From Paulinella micropora (taxonomy: Eukaryota; Cercozoa; Imbricatea; Euglyphida), in NCBI GenBank assembly GCA_009731375.1, contig BJOX01000025.1, forward strand, positions 1,491,242-1,517,227: 25,986 nucleotides of DNA, in the 5' to 3' direction. The notes beneath the pieces are model-generated. The model saw only the letters and a list, made by a program, of their open reading frames with translations, had not been told where the DNA came from and searched no databases. The stretch's first letter is position 1. Each line of letters opens with the position of its first letter. Positions 9,917-18,568 of this stretch are shown piece by piece. The position numbers and the translations under genes were made by a program.

Positions 9917-10327
9917 GCTACCCTGTTGCACAGACTGTAGGTTTTCTCTTCCTTTCCTTCCTTCCTTCCTTTCCTTCCTTCACCACCCTATAGCACAGAC
10001 TGTAGGTTTTCTCTTCCTTTCCTTCCCTTCCTTTCCTTCCTTCCTTCCTTCACTACCCTGTTGCACAGACTGTAGGTTTTCTCTTCCTTTCCTTCCTTCC
10101 TTTCCTTCCTTCCTTCACTACCCTGTTTGCACAGACTGTAGGTTTTCTCTTCCTTTCCTTTCCTTCCTTTCCTTCCTTCCTTTCCTGCCTTCCTTCCTGC
10201 CTTCCTTCCTTCCTTTCCTTCCTTCCTTCGCTACCCTGTTGCACAGACTGTAGGTTTTCTTTTCGTTTCCTTCCTTCCTTTCCTGCCTTCCTTTCCTTCC
10301 GTCACTACCCTGTTGCACAGACTGTAG
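9916..10327 (+). repeat. Minisatellite with acceptor-like core CTGTTGCACAG|ACTGTAG, six copies
   Basis: The core CACTACCCTGTTGCACAG followed by ACTGTAGGTTTTCTC occurs at about 9916, 9981, 10051, 10116, 10229 and 10304, separated by pyrimidine repeat. Every core looks like a 3' splice site (long pyrimidine tract, then GCACAG). The last copy ends at ACTGTAG exactly at an N gap. By analogy with the other arrays this may be the copied 5' edge of an exon hidden in or deleted at the gap. Confidence 0.8.
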
Positions 10328-10337
10328 NNNNNNNNNN
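10328..10337. other. Assembly gap (10 N)
   Basis: The gap lies between the acceptor-like minisatellite and the left arm of a hairpin element. A run of exactly 10 N may be a placeholder, so the true length is unknown. Confidence 0.95.
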
Positions 10338-10339
10338 AC

Positions 10340-10827
10340 AAATTATTCCGTAATAACGGTACATTTGTCATTCAAAATTGTGAAGAATTTCGGCCAGCCG
10401 GTAATTACGGTACATTTGTTGTCCACAAATAAAAGTTTAGCCAAAATTCCCCGTATTTACGGTTGGCTGAAAGGTGAGGTGGCCGAAATATTTCATCCGA
10501 CTTTATATGTGTGTAAAAATGTATGTATGCATGCTCATCTGTGCATGCATATGTCTGTCTGTCTTTATGTATGTATGCATGTATGTGTGTGTATGTTTGC
10601 ATGCATGCGTACCCATGTATGTATATACGCACTTATGCGTGTATGTATGTGCGTATGTATAGAGAACCAAGCAAGCAAGCAAGGAAGGAAGGATGGAATT
10701 AAGGAGGGAGGGAGGTTGGAGGAAGGAAGGAAGGAAGGAGGGAGGGAGTGAGGAAGGAAGGGAGGGAGGGAAGCCGAAAATTTTCACGATTCCTTACAGG
10801 AGGACATAGATAGATAGATTTTTCACT

Positions 10828-10886
<59 letters not shown>

Positions 10887-11070
10887 AAACATACACACGC
10901 ATACATGCATACATACGTAGACAGACAGACATATGCATGCACAGATAAGCATGCATACATACATTTGTACATAAATATACAGGAGGACAACAAATGTGCC
11001 GTAATTACAGGCTGGCCGAAATCCTTCACAACTTTGAATAACAAATGTACCGTTATTACGGGATAATTTT
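10340..11070. mobile_element. Inverted-repeat (hairpin) element, family 1
   Basis: The left arm (10340-10424) and right arm (10985-11070) are reverse complements over about 85 bp with few mismatches. Shared blocks are CCGTAATAACGGTACATTTG, AATTTCGGCCAGCC and TAATTACGG...ACATTTGTTGTCC. About 70 bp beyond the left arm is related DNA with a TGGCCGAAATATTTCA motif. The 560 bp spacer is TATG, GGAAG and GA microsatellite. It shares CGGCC(A)GAAAT-type motifs with the elements at 11680 and 17419, so it belongs to a family of TIR or foldback repeats. No coding capacity. Confidence 0.7.
10500..10980 (+). repeat. TATG/CATG, GGAAG purine and (GA)n microsatellites
   Basis: Spacer of the hairpin element: TATG/CATG units (10508-10660), GGAAG/GGGA purine tract (about 10672-10772), (GA)n (about 10831-10885), CATA/CAGA units (to about 10975). 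At 10794-10806 and again at 10977-10990 lies (T/A)TACAG|GAGGACA, the same as the acceptor and first bases of exon 7. Confidence 0.8.
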
Positions 11071-11227
11071 TTTGAAAACGTCTTCATCCCAGTTACTTTT
11101 GTTGTGTCTGTGTACAATCTTGCTTTGTTCGACTTCTGGTCGTGTTGGTTCTCTCCTGGTGTGTGTGTGGTTATTTTATTAACATGGACATCTGGGTAAT
11201 AAAGGTGATGTTCTTTCCGTAGTTATG

Positions 11228-11357
11228 TTTATATCTTATATCTTATATCTTATATCTTATATCTTATATCCTATATCATATATCATGTATCCTATATCTT
11301 ATATCTTAGATCTTAGATCTAATATCTAATATCTAATATCTTATATCTTATATCTGA
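11228..11357 (+). repeat. (TATATCT)n heptamer array upstream of exon 7
   Basis: Heptamer units TATATCT with TATCCTA and TAGATCT variants, ending 14 bp before the exon 7 acceptor. Its complement is the large array at 11967-12650. Confidence 0.9.
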
Positions 11358-11371
11358 CTGGTTCTTTACAG

Positions 11372-11467
11372 GAGGACAAGAACGGCTATGGAATACAGAG
11401 TGCATTGCGGGGAGCATCGTCGGACAAAGACAAAGCACAAATAGAAAAGCTTAACAAGGATCTAAAG
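11372..11467 (+). CDS. Exon 7 of the Ser/Pro-rich protein gene
   Basis: A 96 bp exon (32 codons, phase 0 to 0) between GGTTCTTTACAG and CTAAAG|GTCATC. It encodes EDKNGYGIQSALRGASSD then KDKAQIEKLNKDLK. The second half has hydrophobics spaced for a coiled coil (I, L, L), and together with exon 6 it is the only helical-looking part of the product. It is flanked by heptamer and hexamer repeat on both sides, so it stands out clearly. This is one of the best-supported exons. Function unknown; a self-association or partner-binding helix is the likeliest role (inference). Confidence 0.85.
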
Positions 11468-11469
11468 GT

Positions 11470-11600
11470 CATCTATATCCATATCTATATCTATATCTGT
11501 ATCTATATCTATATCTATATCTATATCTTTTTCTGTATCTATATCTATATCTGTATCTATATCTATATCTATATCTATATATCTTTATCTTTATCTGCAT
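11470..11600 (+). repeat. (CTATAT)n microsatellite at the start of intron 7
   Basis: CTATAT units with CTGTAT and CTTTTT variants begin immediately after the exon 7 donor. Confidence 0.9.
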
Positions 11601-11679
11601 TCATATACATAAATGTATCTAGATTCATACATGCATACCATCCCTACATTACACGCATGCATCACAAACATAGGGACGA

Positions 11680-11708
11680 CTGAAAAATTTCGGCCACCTC
11701 AAATTTTG

Positions 11709-11749
<41 letters not shown>

Positions 11750-11811
11750 TTTTTTTNNNNNNNNNNCAACGTATTCTGCGGTGAAAAATCACTGGCCGAA
11801 ATTTTTCACTC
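11680..11811. mobile_element. Short hairpin element, family 2, broken by poly-A and a gap
   Basis: The left end reads CTGAAAAATTTCGGCCACCT then CAAATTTTGGCAAAAAA. The right end reads ACGTATTCTGCGGTGAAAAA then TCACTGGCCGAAATTTTTCA. Both motifs recur in the element at 17419-17749 in the same order. The middle is a 36-base poly-A, T-rich sequence and a 10 N gap, so the full arms are not resolved. Confidence 0.65.
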
Positions 11812-11889
11812 GTTCATACTTTTCTGTTGATGTATGTATGTAATCTAGGTATTGTGTGCATGTAGGTCATCTAGACACATGCATTTATG

Positions 11890-12650
11890 TATATAAACGT
11901 AGATATAGATATAGACATAGATATAGATATAGATATAGATATAGATATATAGATATAGATTTAGATTTAGAGATAGAGATATAAGATATAAGATATAAGA
12001 TATAAGATATAGGATATAGGATATAAGATATAGGATGTAAGATATAAGATATAAGATATAAGATAGGATATAGGATATAGGATATAGGATATAGGATATA
12101 AGATATATAGGATATAGGATATAGGATATAAGATATAAGATGTAAGATATATAGGATATAGGATATAGGATATAGGATATAGGATATAAGATGTAAGATG
12201 TAAGATATAAGATATAAGATATTAGATATAAGATATAAGATATAAGATATAAGATATAGGATATAAGATATAAGATATAAGATAAGATATTAGATGTAGG
12301 ATATTAGATATTAGATATAAGATATAAGATATAAGTTATAAGATATGAGATATAGGATGTGAGATATAGGATATAGGATATAGGATATAAGATATAAGAA
12401 ATAAGATATAGGATATAAGATATATGATATAAGATATGTGAGATATAGGATATAGGATATAGGATATAAGATATAAGATATAGGATATAAGATATATGAT
12501 ATAAGATATTAGATATTAGATATTAGATATTAGATATTAGATATAGGATGTAAGATATAAGATATAAGATATAAGATATAGGATATAAGATATAGGATAT
12601 AAGATATAAGATATAGGATATAAGATATAAGATATAAGATATAGGATAGA
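11890..12650 (+). repeat. (ATATAAG/ATATAGG)n heptamer array
   Basis: About 700 bp of heptamers ATATAAG and ATATAGG after a short GATATA lead-in. It is the reverse complement of the TATATCT array upstream of exon 7, so exon 7 lies between two arrays able to pair in the transcript. Confidence 0.9.
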
Positions 12651-12925
12651 GGATAGAGGATAGAGGATAGAGGAGAGTATGAGAGAGGAGAGAGGAGAGA
12701 GGATAGACGAGAGGTGAGAGGAGAGAAGAAAGAGGAGAGAGTAGAGAGAAGAAAGAGGATAGAGGATAGAGGAGAGATGAGAGAGGATAGAGGATAGAGG
12801 AGAGATGAGAGAGGAGAGATGAGAGAGGATAGAGGAGAGAGGAGAGATGAGAGAGGGGAGATGAGAGAGGAGAGAGGCGAGAGGAGAGAGGAAAGAGGAG
12901 AGAGGAGAGAGGATAGAAGATAGGA
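12651..12925 (+). repeat. (GATAGAG)n to (GAGAGGA)n purine heptamer array
   Basis: It continues from ATATAGG without a break and keeps about seven-base spacing (GATAGAG, GAGAGAT, GAGAGGA). The array appears to have drifted from AT-rich to purine-only units while retaining its period. Confidence 0.85.
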
Positions 12926-13022
12926 GATATAGATAAAGATATAGATCAAGATATAAATATAGATATAAATATAGATATAGATATTTGTTCAGTACAAAAA
13001 AAAAACCTGAAGAAGACATCAA

Positions 13023-13350
13023 TGTATGTATGTATGTATGTATGTATGTATGTATGTATGTATGTATGTATGTATGTTATGTATGTATGTATGTATGTAT
13101 GCATGCATGCATGCATGCATGCATGCATTCATGTATGTCTGTATGTATGTCTGTATTATGTCTGTATTATGTCTGTATGTCTGTATGTCTGTATGTATGT
13201 TGGTTTGTATGTATGCATGCATGCATCCATGCGTCCATGCATGTACGTACGTATGTATTTATGTATGTATGTATGTATGTATGTATGTATGTATGTATGT
13301 ATGTATGTGCATGCATGCATGTATGTATGTATGTATGTATGTATGTATGT
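13023..13350 (+). repeat. (TATG)n/(CATG)n microsatellite before exon 8
   Basis: TATG units with CATG and TCTG variants, ending GTATGTAG, the acceptor of exon 8. Confidence 0.9.
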
Positions 13351-13352
13351 AG

Positions 13353-13397
13353 GTTCTTTCAACCTACGTCAATCGCTCCAGTGTGAAAGCTTCCCAG
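13353..13397 (+). CDS. Exon 8 of the Ser/Pro-rich protein gene
   Basis: A 45 bp exon (15 codons, phase 0 to 0) from TATGTAG to TCCCAG|GTTATC. It encodes [15 protein letters not shown]. The frame joins exon 7 (…KDLK) to exon 9 (ALTKS…) without a stop. The upstream intron gives no pyrimidine tract (TATG repeat), which weakens the acceptor. The case rests on frame continuity and on the repeated copies of its 3' part downstream (13445, 13550, 13660) and at 9229. Confidence 0.7.
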
Positions 13398-13599
13398 GTT
13401 ATCTATCTATCTATCTATCTATATATATATATATGTATATAAACCATCTACGTCGATCGCTCCAGCGTGAAAGCTTCCCAGATTATCTATCTATCTATTT
13501 TATATATCTATCTATCTATCTGTCTATCTGTCTATCTATCTATCTATTTTCCATCTACGTCAATCGCTCCAGTGTGAAAGCTTCCCGATTATCTGTCTG

Positions 13600-13656
<57 letters not shown>

Positions 13657-13697
13657 TTTCCATCTACGTCAATCGCTCCAGCGTGAAAGCTTGCTAG

Positions 13698-13731
<34 letters not shown>

Positions 13732-13780
13732 CGTCCATCCATCCATCCATCCATCTATCCATTCATCCATTCATCCATCT
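13398..13780 (+). repeat. Three copies of the exon 8 3' edge in TATC repeat
   Basis: CATCTACGTCAATCGCTCCA, then GTGTGAAAGCTTCCC, recurs at about 13445, 13550 and 13660, each followed by (G)ATTATC and TATC repeat. The genuine exon has CAG|GTTATC; the copies have AGATTATC or CGATTATC, so their donors are broken. That distinguishes the real exon from its copies. Confidence 0.88.
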
Positions 13781-13950
13781 ACCTATCTTCCTCGGCCTTC
13801 ACTCAATTTCTCTCCTCCCATTCTACCCACCCACCTACCAACCTACCTACCTACACACACACTTTCACGGGCTTTTTTTTTTTTTTCAGTCTCGCTCCTT
13901 TTTTCCCACCCTACCCGCTCCTTTTCCCACCCTACCCATCTACCTACCCA
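13781..13950 (+). other. Pyrimidine-rich filler of intron 8
   Basis: CT-rich DNA with CCTACC units, a 14-base T run near 13873, and a short tandem pair of TCGCTCCTTTTTTCCCACCC-like units (about 13893-13940). No gene. Confidence 0.6.
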
Positions 13951-13951
13951 C

Positions 13952-14317
13952 CGGCGATGAAAGACTTCATATGGGAACATGCCTTCAAAAGGCCCTTGGG
14001 TAATCGGAAGGATATTGTTAACATAGGTGGCATTCTTCTCCATGAGAAGTTCCTATTTCTTAAGCACAACGAACAATGACTTCAAGCGCTTCGATCTCAC
14101 TCAATGTTTGCCTCTATAGCCTGTGTTATGACTCATTAGAAAGCTCTTGATGAAAGCTTTCAAACGAGCCACTACACACACCCTCAAGATCAGAACCGGC
14201 TGAGAACGAAGAGTTTGAAATAATTGTTTATTCTGGTCAAGGACAAGGAACTTCTCCATTTCCGTCCAGAAGGACGGCAGGAGCTCTGCATCTCTAAGCA
14301 TGGCTCTAGCGGGCTTA
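13952..14317 (-). pseudogene. Ty1/copia integrase fragment, split by an insertion
   Basis: Read on the minus strand, 14317-14257 gives ARAMLRDAELLPSFWTEM, the conserved copia integrase stretch (usually RAML..A.LP..FW.EA). 14043-13952 gives NATYVNNILPITQ then FPYEVFHRR, matching the following Y..NR.P…TP.E…. stretch. The two halves are adjacent in a normal copia integrase and are separated here by the insertion at 14044-14256. Only about 50 residues remain, flanked by satellite on both sides, so this is a dead relic antisense to the host gene. Confidence 0.7.
14044..14256. mobile_element. 213 bp MITE-like insertion in the copia relic
   Basis: It begins GAGAAGTTCCT and ends AGGAACTTCTC, a perfect 11 bp terminal inverted repeat. 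CAT flanks both sides (14041-14043 and 14257-14259), consistent with a 3 bp target-site duplication. Removing the insertion and one CAT restores a continuous copia reading frame. The interior has no protein. The 3 bp duplication suits PIF/Harbinger-like or CACTA-like transposition. A 9 bp CTTCTCCAT repeat can also be drawn, but then the inverted ends no longer align. Confidence 0.7.
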
Positions 14318-14475
14318 GGTAGGTAGGTAGGTAGATAGAGTGGGACGAGGAGCGAGGCTGAGTCAAGGCAAGATGTATAGGTATATAGATAGGTAGATGA
14401 TGAATAGGTAGGTAGGTAGGTAGGTAGGTATATAGGTAGGTGGGTGTAGGTAGGTAGGTAGGTAGGTAGGTAGGT
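14318..14475 (-). repeat. Inverted copy of the CATCTTGCCTTGACTCAG satellite
   Basis: TAGG repeat with the core GAGCGAGGCTGAGTCAAGGC at about 14350-14369. This is the reverse complement of the array unit found six times from 14618 to 15440. Confidence 0.85.
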
Positions 14476-14524
14476 AGCGATGAGACTCTCCACTTTAGCC
14501 TACCTACCCATGTATGATGATGAA

Positions 14525-14559
14525 GTTAGGGTCAGGGTTAGGGTTAGGGTTAGGATTAG
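14525..14559 (+). repeat. Interstitial telomeric repeat (TTAGGG)n
   Basis: About five to six units of GTTAGGG/GTCAGGG/TTAGGG with minor variants. It lies between the inverted satellite copy on the left and the direct copies on the right. Confidence 0.85.
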
Positions 14560-14574
14560 CCTTTATGATAAGTA

Positions 14575-14577
<3 letters not shown>

Positions 14578-14622
<45 letters not shown>

Positions 14623-15510
14623 CTATACATCTGGCCTTGACTCAGCCTCGCCTCCTCCTCCCTCTCTATCTACCTCCCTACCTACCTACCTTACCTACCT
14701 ACCTACCTACCTACCTACCTACCTACCTAATCATCATCTACCTATCTATCTACCCATACATCTTGCCTTACCTCAGCCTCGCTCCTCCTCCCACTCTATC
14801 TACCTCCCTACCTACCTACCTACCTACCTACCTACCTACCTACCTACCTACCTACCCACCTACCTACCTACCTACCTGCCTACCTACCTACCTACCTAAT
14901 CATCATCTACCTATCTATCTACCCATACATCTTGCCTTGACTCAGCCTCGCTCCTCCTCCCACTCTATCTACCTCCCTACCTATATACCTACCTACCCAC
15001 CTATATACCTACCTACCTGCCTACCTGCCTACCTACCTACCTACCTAATCATCATCTACCTATCTATCTACCCATACATCTTGCCTTGACTCAGCCTCGC
15101 TCCTCCTCCCACTCTATCTACCTCCCTACCTACCTACCTTACCTACCTACCCACCTACCTACCCACCTACCTACCTACCTACCTATCTACCTACCTACCT
15201 ACCTACCTAATCATCATCTACCTATCTATCTACCCATACATCTTGCCTTGACTCAGCCTCGCTCCTCCTCCCACTCTATCTACCTACCTACCTACCTACC
15301 AACCTACCTACCTACCTACCTACCCACCACTACCTATATACCTACCTACCTACCTACCTATTCATCATCTACCTATCTATCTACCCATACATCTTCATCT
15401 TGCCTTGACTCAGACTCGCTCCTCCTCCCACTCTATCTACCTACCTACCTACCTACCTTCCCTACCTACCCACCTACCTACCTACTTACCTACCTACCTG
15501 CCTACCTACC
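14578..15510 (+). repeat. (CT)n, then a satellite of about 150 bp units in TACC repeat, six copies
   Basis: Cores with CATCTTGCCTTGACTCAGCC followed by TCGCTCCTCCTCCCACTC occur near 14620, 14755, 14922, 15071, 15232 and 15389, separated by TACC/TATC filler with a shared AATCATCATCTACC segment. The core (ALTQPRSSSH in one frame) weakly resembles the start of exon 9 ([10 protein letters not shown]), so it may be a diverged exon 9 edge copy. That resemblance is tentative. Confidence 0.85.
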
Positions 15511-15516
15511 TATCTA

Positions 15517-15547
<31 letters not shown>

Positions 15548-15700
15548 ATCTATCTACCTATCTATCTATCTACCTATCTATCTACCTATCTATCTATCTA
15601 CCTATCTATTTATCTACTTATCTATCTATCTATCTATCTATCTATTTTTCTATCTATCTATCTATTTGTCGATCTATCTATCTATCTATCTATCTATTTG

Positions 15701-15741
<41 letters not shown>

Positions 15742-15873
15742 AATCTACATAACTAGCTATCTATCGATCTATCTATCGATCTATCTATCTATCTATCTAT
15801 CGATCTATCTATCGATCTATCTATCTATCGATCTATCTATCTATCTATCTATATCTATATACATATATATCTG

Positions 15874-15904
<31 letters not shown>

Positions 15905-16042
15905 GTCTATATATCTATCCATCCATCCATCCATCCATCCATCTATCTATCCATCCATCCATCTATCTATCCATCCATCCATCCATCCATTCATCCATCC
16001 GTCCATCTACCTATCTATCTATCTACCTACCTACATTCCTAG
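15511..16042 (+). repeat. (TATC)n/(CATC)n microsatellite before exon 9
   Basis: TATC units with GATC, TACC and CATCC variants, ending CTACATTCCTAG, the exon 9 acceptor. Confidence 0.9.
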
Positions 16043-16107
16043 GCCCTGACCAAGTCACGACCATCTTCACGAAATTCCGCCCGTTCCTCATCCCGTAAAT
16101 CACAAAG
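16043..16107 (+). CDS. Exon 9 of the Ser/Pro-rich protein gene
   Basis: A 65 bp exon, phase 0 in and phase 2 out, from ATTCCTAG to CACAAAG|GTATCT. It encodes [20 protein letters not shown] plus Q and a split Arg. Both other frames hit stops (TGA after four bases, or TAA after CCCG). The Ser/Arg repeat character matches exons 10 and 15. Such SR-rich stretches are typical of phosphorylated, RNA- or microtubule-associated regions, but the family is not identified. Its 3' edge is copied three times downstream. Confidence 0.8.
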
Positions 16108-16202
16108 GTATCTATCTATCTATCTATCTTCCTACCTACCTACCTATCTACCTACCTACCTACCTATCTATCTACCTATCTATCTATCTATCTTCCTCCC
16201 CG

Positions 16203-16238
<36 letters not shown>

Positions 16239-16385
16239 TCCTCATCCCGTAAATCACGACGGTATCTCTCTATCTATCTATCTATCTATCTATCATCCGT
16301 AAATCACGACGGTACCTATCTATCTTCCTCCCCGCCCTCTCTCTCTCTCTCTCTCTCTCTCCTCATCCCTCAAATCTGGCCGGTG

Positions 16386-16423
<38 letters not shown>

Positions 16424-16498
16424 CATCTATCTATCCATCTGTCTATCTATCTATCTACTATCTATCTATCTATCTATCTATCTACCTATCTACCTATG

Positions 16499-16529
<31 letters not shown>

Positions 16530-16570
16530 TTATCTCTCTATCTATCTATCTACCTAGCCAATCTTTTCTA
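16108..16570 (+). repeat. TATC/TACC repeat with three copies of the exon 9 3' edge
   Basis: CTCATCCCGTAAATCACGAC|GGTATC at 16238-16266, CATCCGTAAATCACGAC|GGTACC at 16293-16316, and CTCATCCCTCAAATCTGGCC|GGTGTC at 16361-16386. A CTTCCTCCCCGCCCTCTCTC segment precedes two of them, so a unit of about 130 bp was duplicated. TATC repeat fills the rest to 16570. Confidence 0.88.
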
Positions 16571-16701
16571 CCTACCTACCTACCTACCTACCTACCTACA
16601 TAAATACATACATTCCTACCTACCTACCTCCATGCATACATACATACATACATACATACATATCTACTTAGGCCCACCTCATCGCGGTTCGTATACATAC
16701 A

Positions 16702-16735
<34 letters not shown>

Positions 16736-16921
16736 CATACATACGTACGTACGTACATATATACATACATACATACATATATACATACATATCTACCTAG
16801 GCCCACCTTATCGCGTTCGTATACATACATACATACATACATACATACATGCATACATACATACATACATACATACATATCTACTTAGGCCCACCTCATC
16901 GCGGTCGTATACATACATACA

Positions 16922-16952
<31 letters not shown>

Positions 16953-17029
16953 CTACTTAGGCCCACCTCATCGCGGTTCGTATACATACATACATACATG
17001 CATACATACATACATACATATCTACCTAG
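16571..17029 (+). repeat. CATA repeat with four copies of the exon 10 acceptor and 5' edge
   Basis: TATCTACTTAG|GCCCACCTCA then TCGCGGTTCG occurs with breakpoints at 16672, 16801, 16889 and 16961, each running into CATA repeat. The fifth occurrence, at 17030, continues into exon 10. Upstream copies carry only the 5' edge. Confidence 0.92.
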
Positions 17030-17136
17030 GCCCACCTCATCGCGGTCATCCCGCTTGTCTGATTCAGCTCATACGCGCTATCACACCGTCCCCAATGGGA
17101 GAGAAGAAAAAAAATCTGGGAAGCAGCAGCGGCTAG
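17030..17136 (+). CDS. Exon 10 of the Ser/Pro-rich protein gene
   Basis: A 107 bp exon, phase 2 in and phase 1 out, from CTACCTAG to GGCTAG|GTCGTG. It encodes PTSSRSSRLSDSAHTRYH, then TVPNGREEKK and SGKQQRL. It continues the Ser/Arg-rich character of exon 9 and then becomes basic and Lys/Gln-rich. The frame fits exon 9 (AG|G gives Arg) and exon 11 (G|GT gives Gly). Four acceptor copies lie upstream, so alternative 3' splice sites are possible, but only this copy continues into coding sequence. Confidence 0.85.
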
Positions 17137-17162
17137 GTCGTGGGCGTATGCCTAGGAATTGT

Positions 17163-17325
<163 letters not shown>

Positions 17326-17328
17326 GTG

Positions 17329-17364
17329 NNNNNNNNNNNNNNNNNNNNNNNNNNNNNNNNNNNN
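17329..17364. other. Assembly gap (36 N)
   Basis: N run inside intron 10, directly after the poly-T tract. Confidence 0.95.
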
Positions 17365-17418
17365 CTCCTGTGTACGTCCGACCCAGCAACATATAACACA
17401 GGGCAGATACAAACATAG

Positions 17419-17749
17419 ATTTGCCACCGCAGAATACGTGGATTTTTTACGAAACTTTGGGTAGCCGGAATTCTTCCCCCAACTTTTCACCGCAACATAC
17501 GTTATTTTTTTGCCGAAATTTGAGATGGCCGAAATTCTTCACATTTACCTTGGATATACATAATTACGAAATGCGCCAACACAAAATTAAGTGCGCAGGT
17601 CATTTACATACATTTAAGGACAAGTGAAGAATATCGGCCACCTCAAATTTCGGCAAAAAAAATAACGTATGTTGCGGTGAAAAAATGGGGGAAGAATTCC
17701 GGCCACCCAAAGTTTCGTAAAAAATCCACGTATTCTGCGGTGGCAAATC
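17419..17749. mobile_element. Hairpin (foldback) element, family 2
   Basis: The left arm (17419-17542) and right arm (17624-17749) are near-perfect reverse complements of about 125 bp around an 80 bp loop. Motifs in the left arm are GATTTGCCACCGCAGAATAC, GAAACTTTGGGTAGCCGGAA and GATGGCCGAAATTCTTCAC. Related sequence at 11680-11811 shows this is a dispersed family. The transcript could fold into a long stable stem inside intron 10. No coding capacity. Target duplications are not obvious. Confidence 0.8.
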
Positions 17750-17778
17750 ACTGGCTGAAAATTTTCACCCGACCTTAG

Positions 17779-17885
17779 GTGATGATGAGTTGTCTCCCCC
17801 TCCCGGCCGGTCCAATCCACCTCGACCTGATATCCCACCTCGACCGGAGACGCCCCCGCCCCCTCCTCCAGCGTGGGCGCCTGAG
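17779..17885 (+). CDS. Exon 11 of the Ser/Pro-rich protein gene
   Basis: A 107 bp exon, phase 1 in and phase 0 out, from CCGACCTTAG to GCCTGAG|GTTGAG. It encodes DDELSPPPGRSNPPRPDI then PPRPETPPPPPPAWAPE. It is proline-rich with PxxP-type and polyproline runs of the sort bound by SH3, WW or EVH1 domains (family knowledge; partner unknown). The frame runs into TAG shortly after the donor, which supports the boundary. A similar segment (PPPPSWLPE) appears right after the gap at 18224. Confidence 0.8.
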
Positions 17886-17944
17886 GTTGAGTAGTGTGTG
17901 TGTTGTCTGTGTTGGTGTTGTTGCATTGTTGTTGTTGTTACTGG

Positions 17945-17978
<34 letters not shown>

Positions 17979-18536
17979 GCTGTGTTGGTGTTGGTGTTTG
18001 CCTTGGTGTTGCTGCTGCTAGCTGCTGAANNNNNNNNNNNNNNNNNNNNNNNNNNNNNNNNNNNNNNNNNNNNNNNNNNNNNNNNNNNNNNNNNNNNNNN
18101 NNNNNNNNNNNNNNNNNNNNNNNNNNNNNNNNNNNNNNNNNNNNNNNNNNNNNNNNNNNNNNNNNNNNNNNNNNNNNNNNNNNNNNNNNNNNNNNNNNNN
18201 NNNNNNNNNNNNNNNNNNNNNNNCCCCCGCCTCCTCCTTCTTGGCTGCCTGAGTGCTTGCGTGTGCTTTGGTGGTCCCGTCTACCTGTTTCGAATATGCC
18301 TGAGGCCCGTGTCTGTGTTTGCGTTTGCGTTTCTGTGTTTGTGTTGTTATTGTTGTGTGTTGACGTTGTTACTGCGCTGCTGCTGCTGCTGCCGCTGCTG
18401 CTGTTTTTGTTGTTGTTGTTGTTGTTATTGCTGCTGCTGCTGCTGCTGTTGTTGTTGTTGTTATTGCTGCTGTTGCTGTTGTTGTTGTTGTTGTTGTTGT
18501 TGTTATTGCTGCTGCTGCTGCTGCTGCTGTTGTTGT

Positions 18537-18568
<32 letters not shown>

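Noticed and set aside
14035-14259. A 9 bp CTTCTCCAT duplication suggesting a Mutator-type insertion
   Set aside because: With a 9 bp duplication the inverted ends no longer match. With a 3 bp CAT duplication the 11 bp TIRs are perfect, so the latter is preferred.
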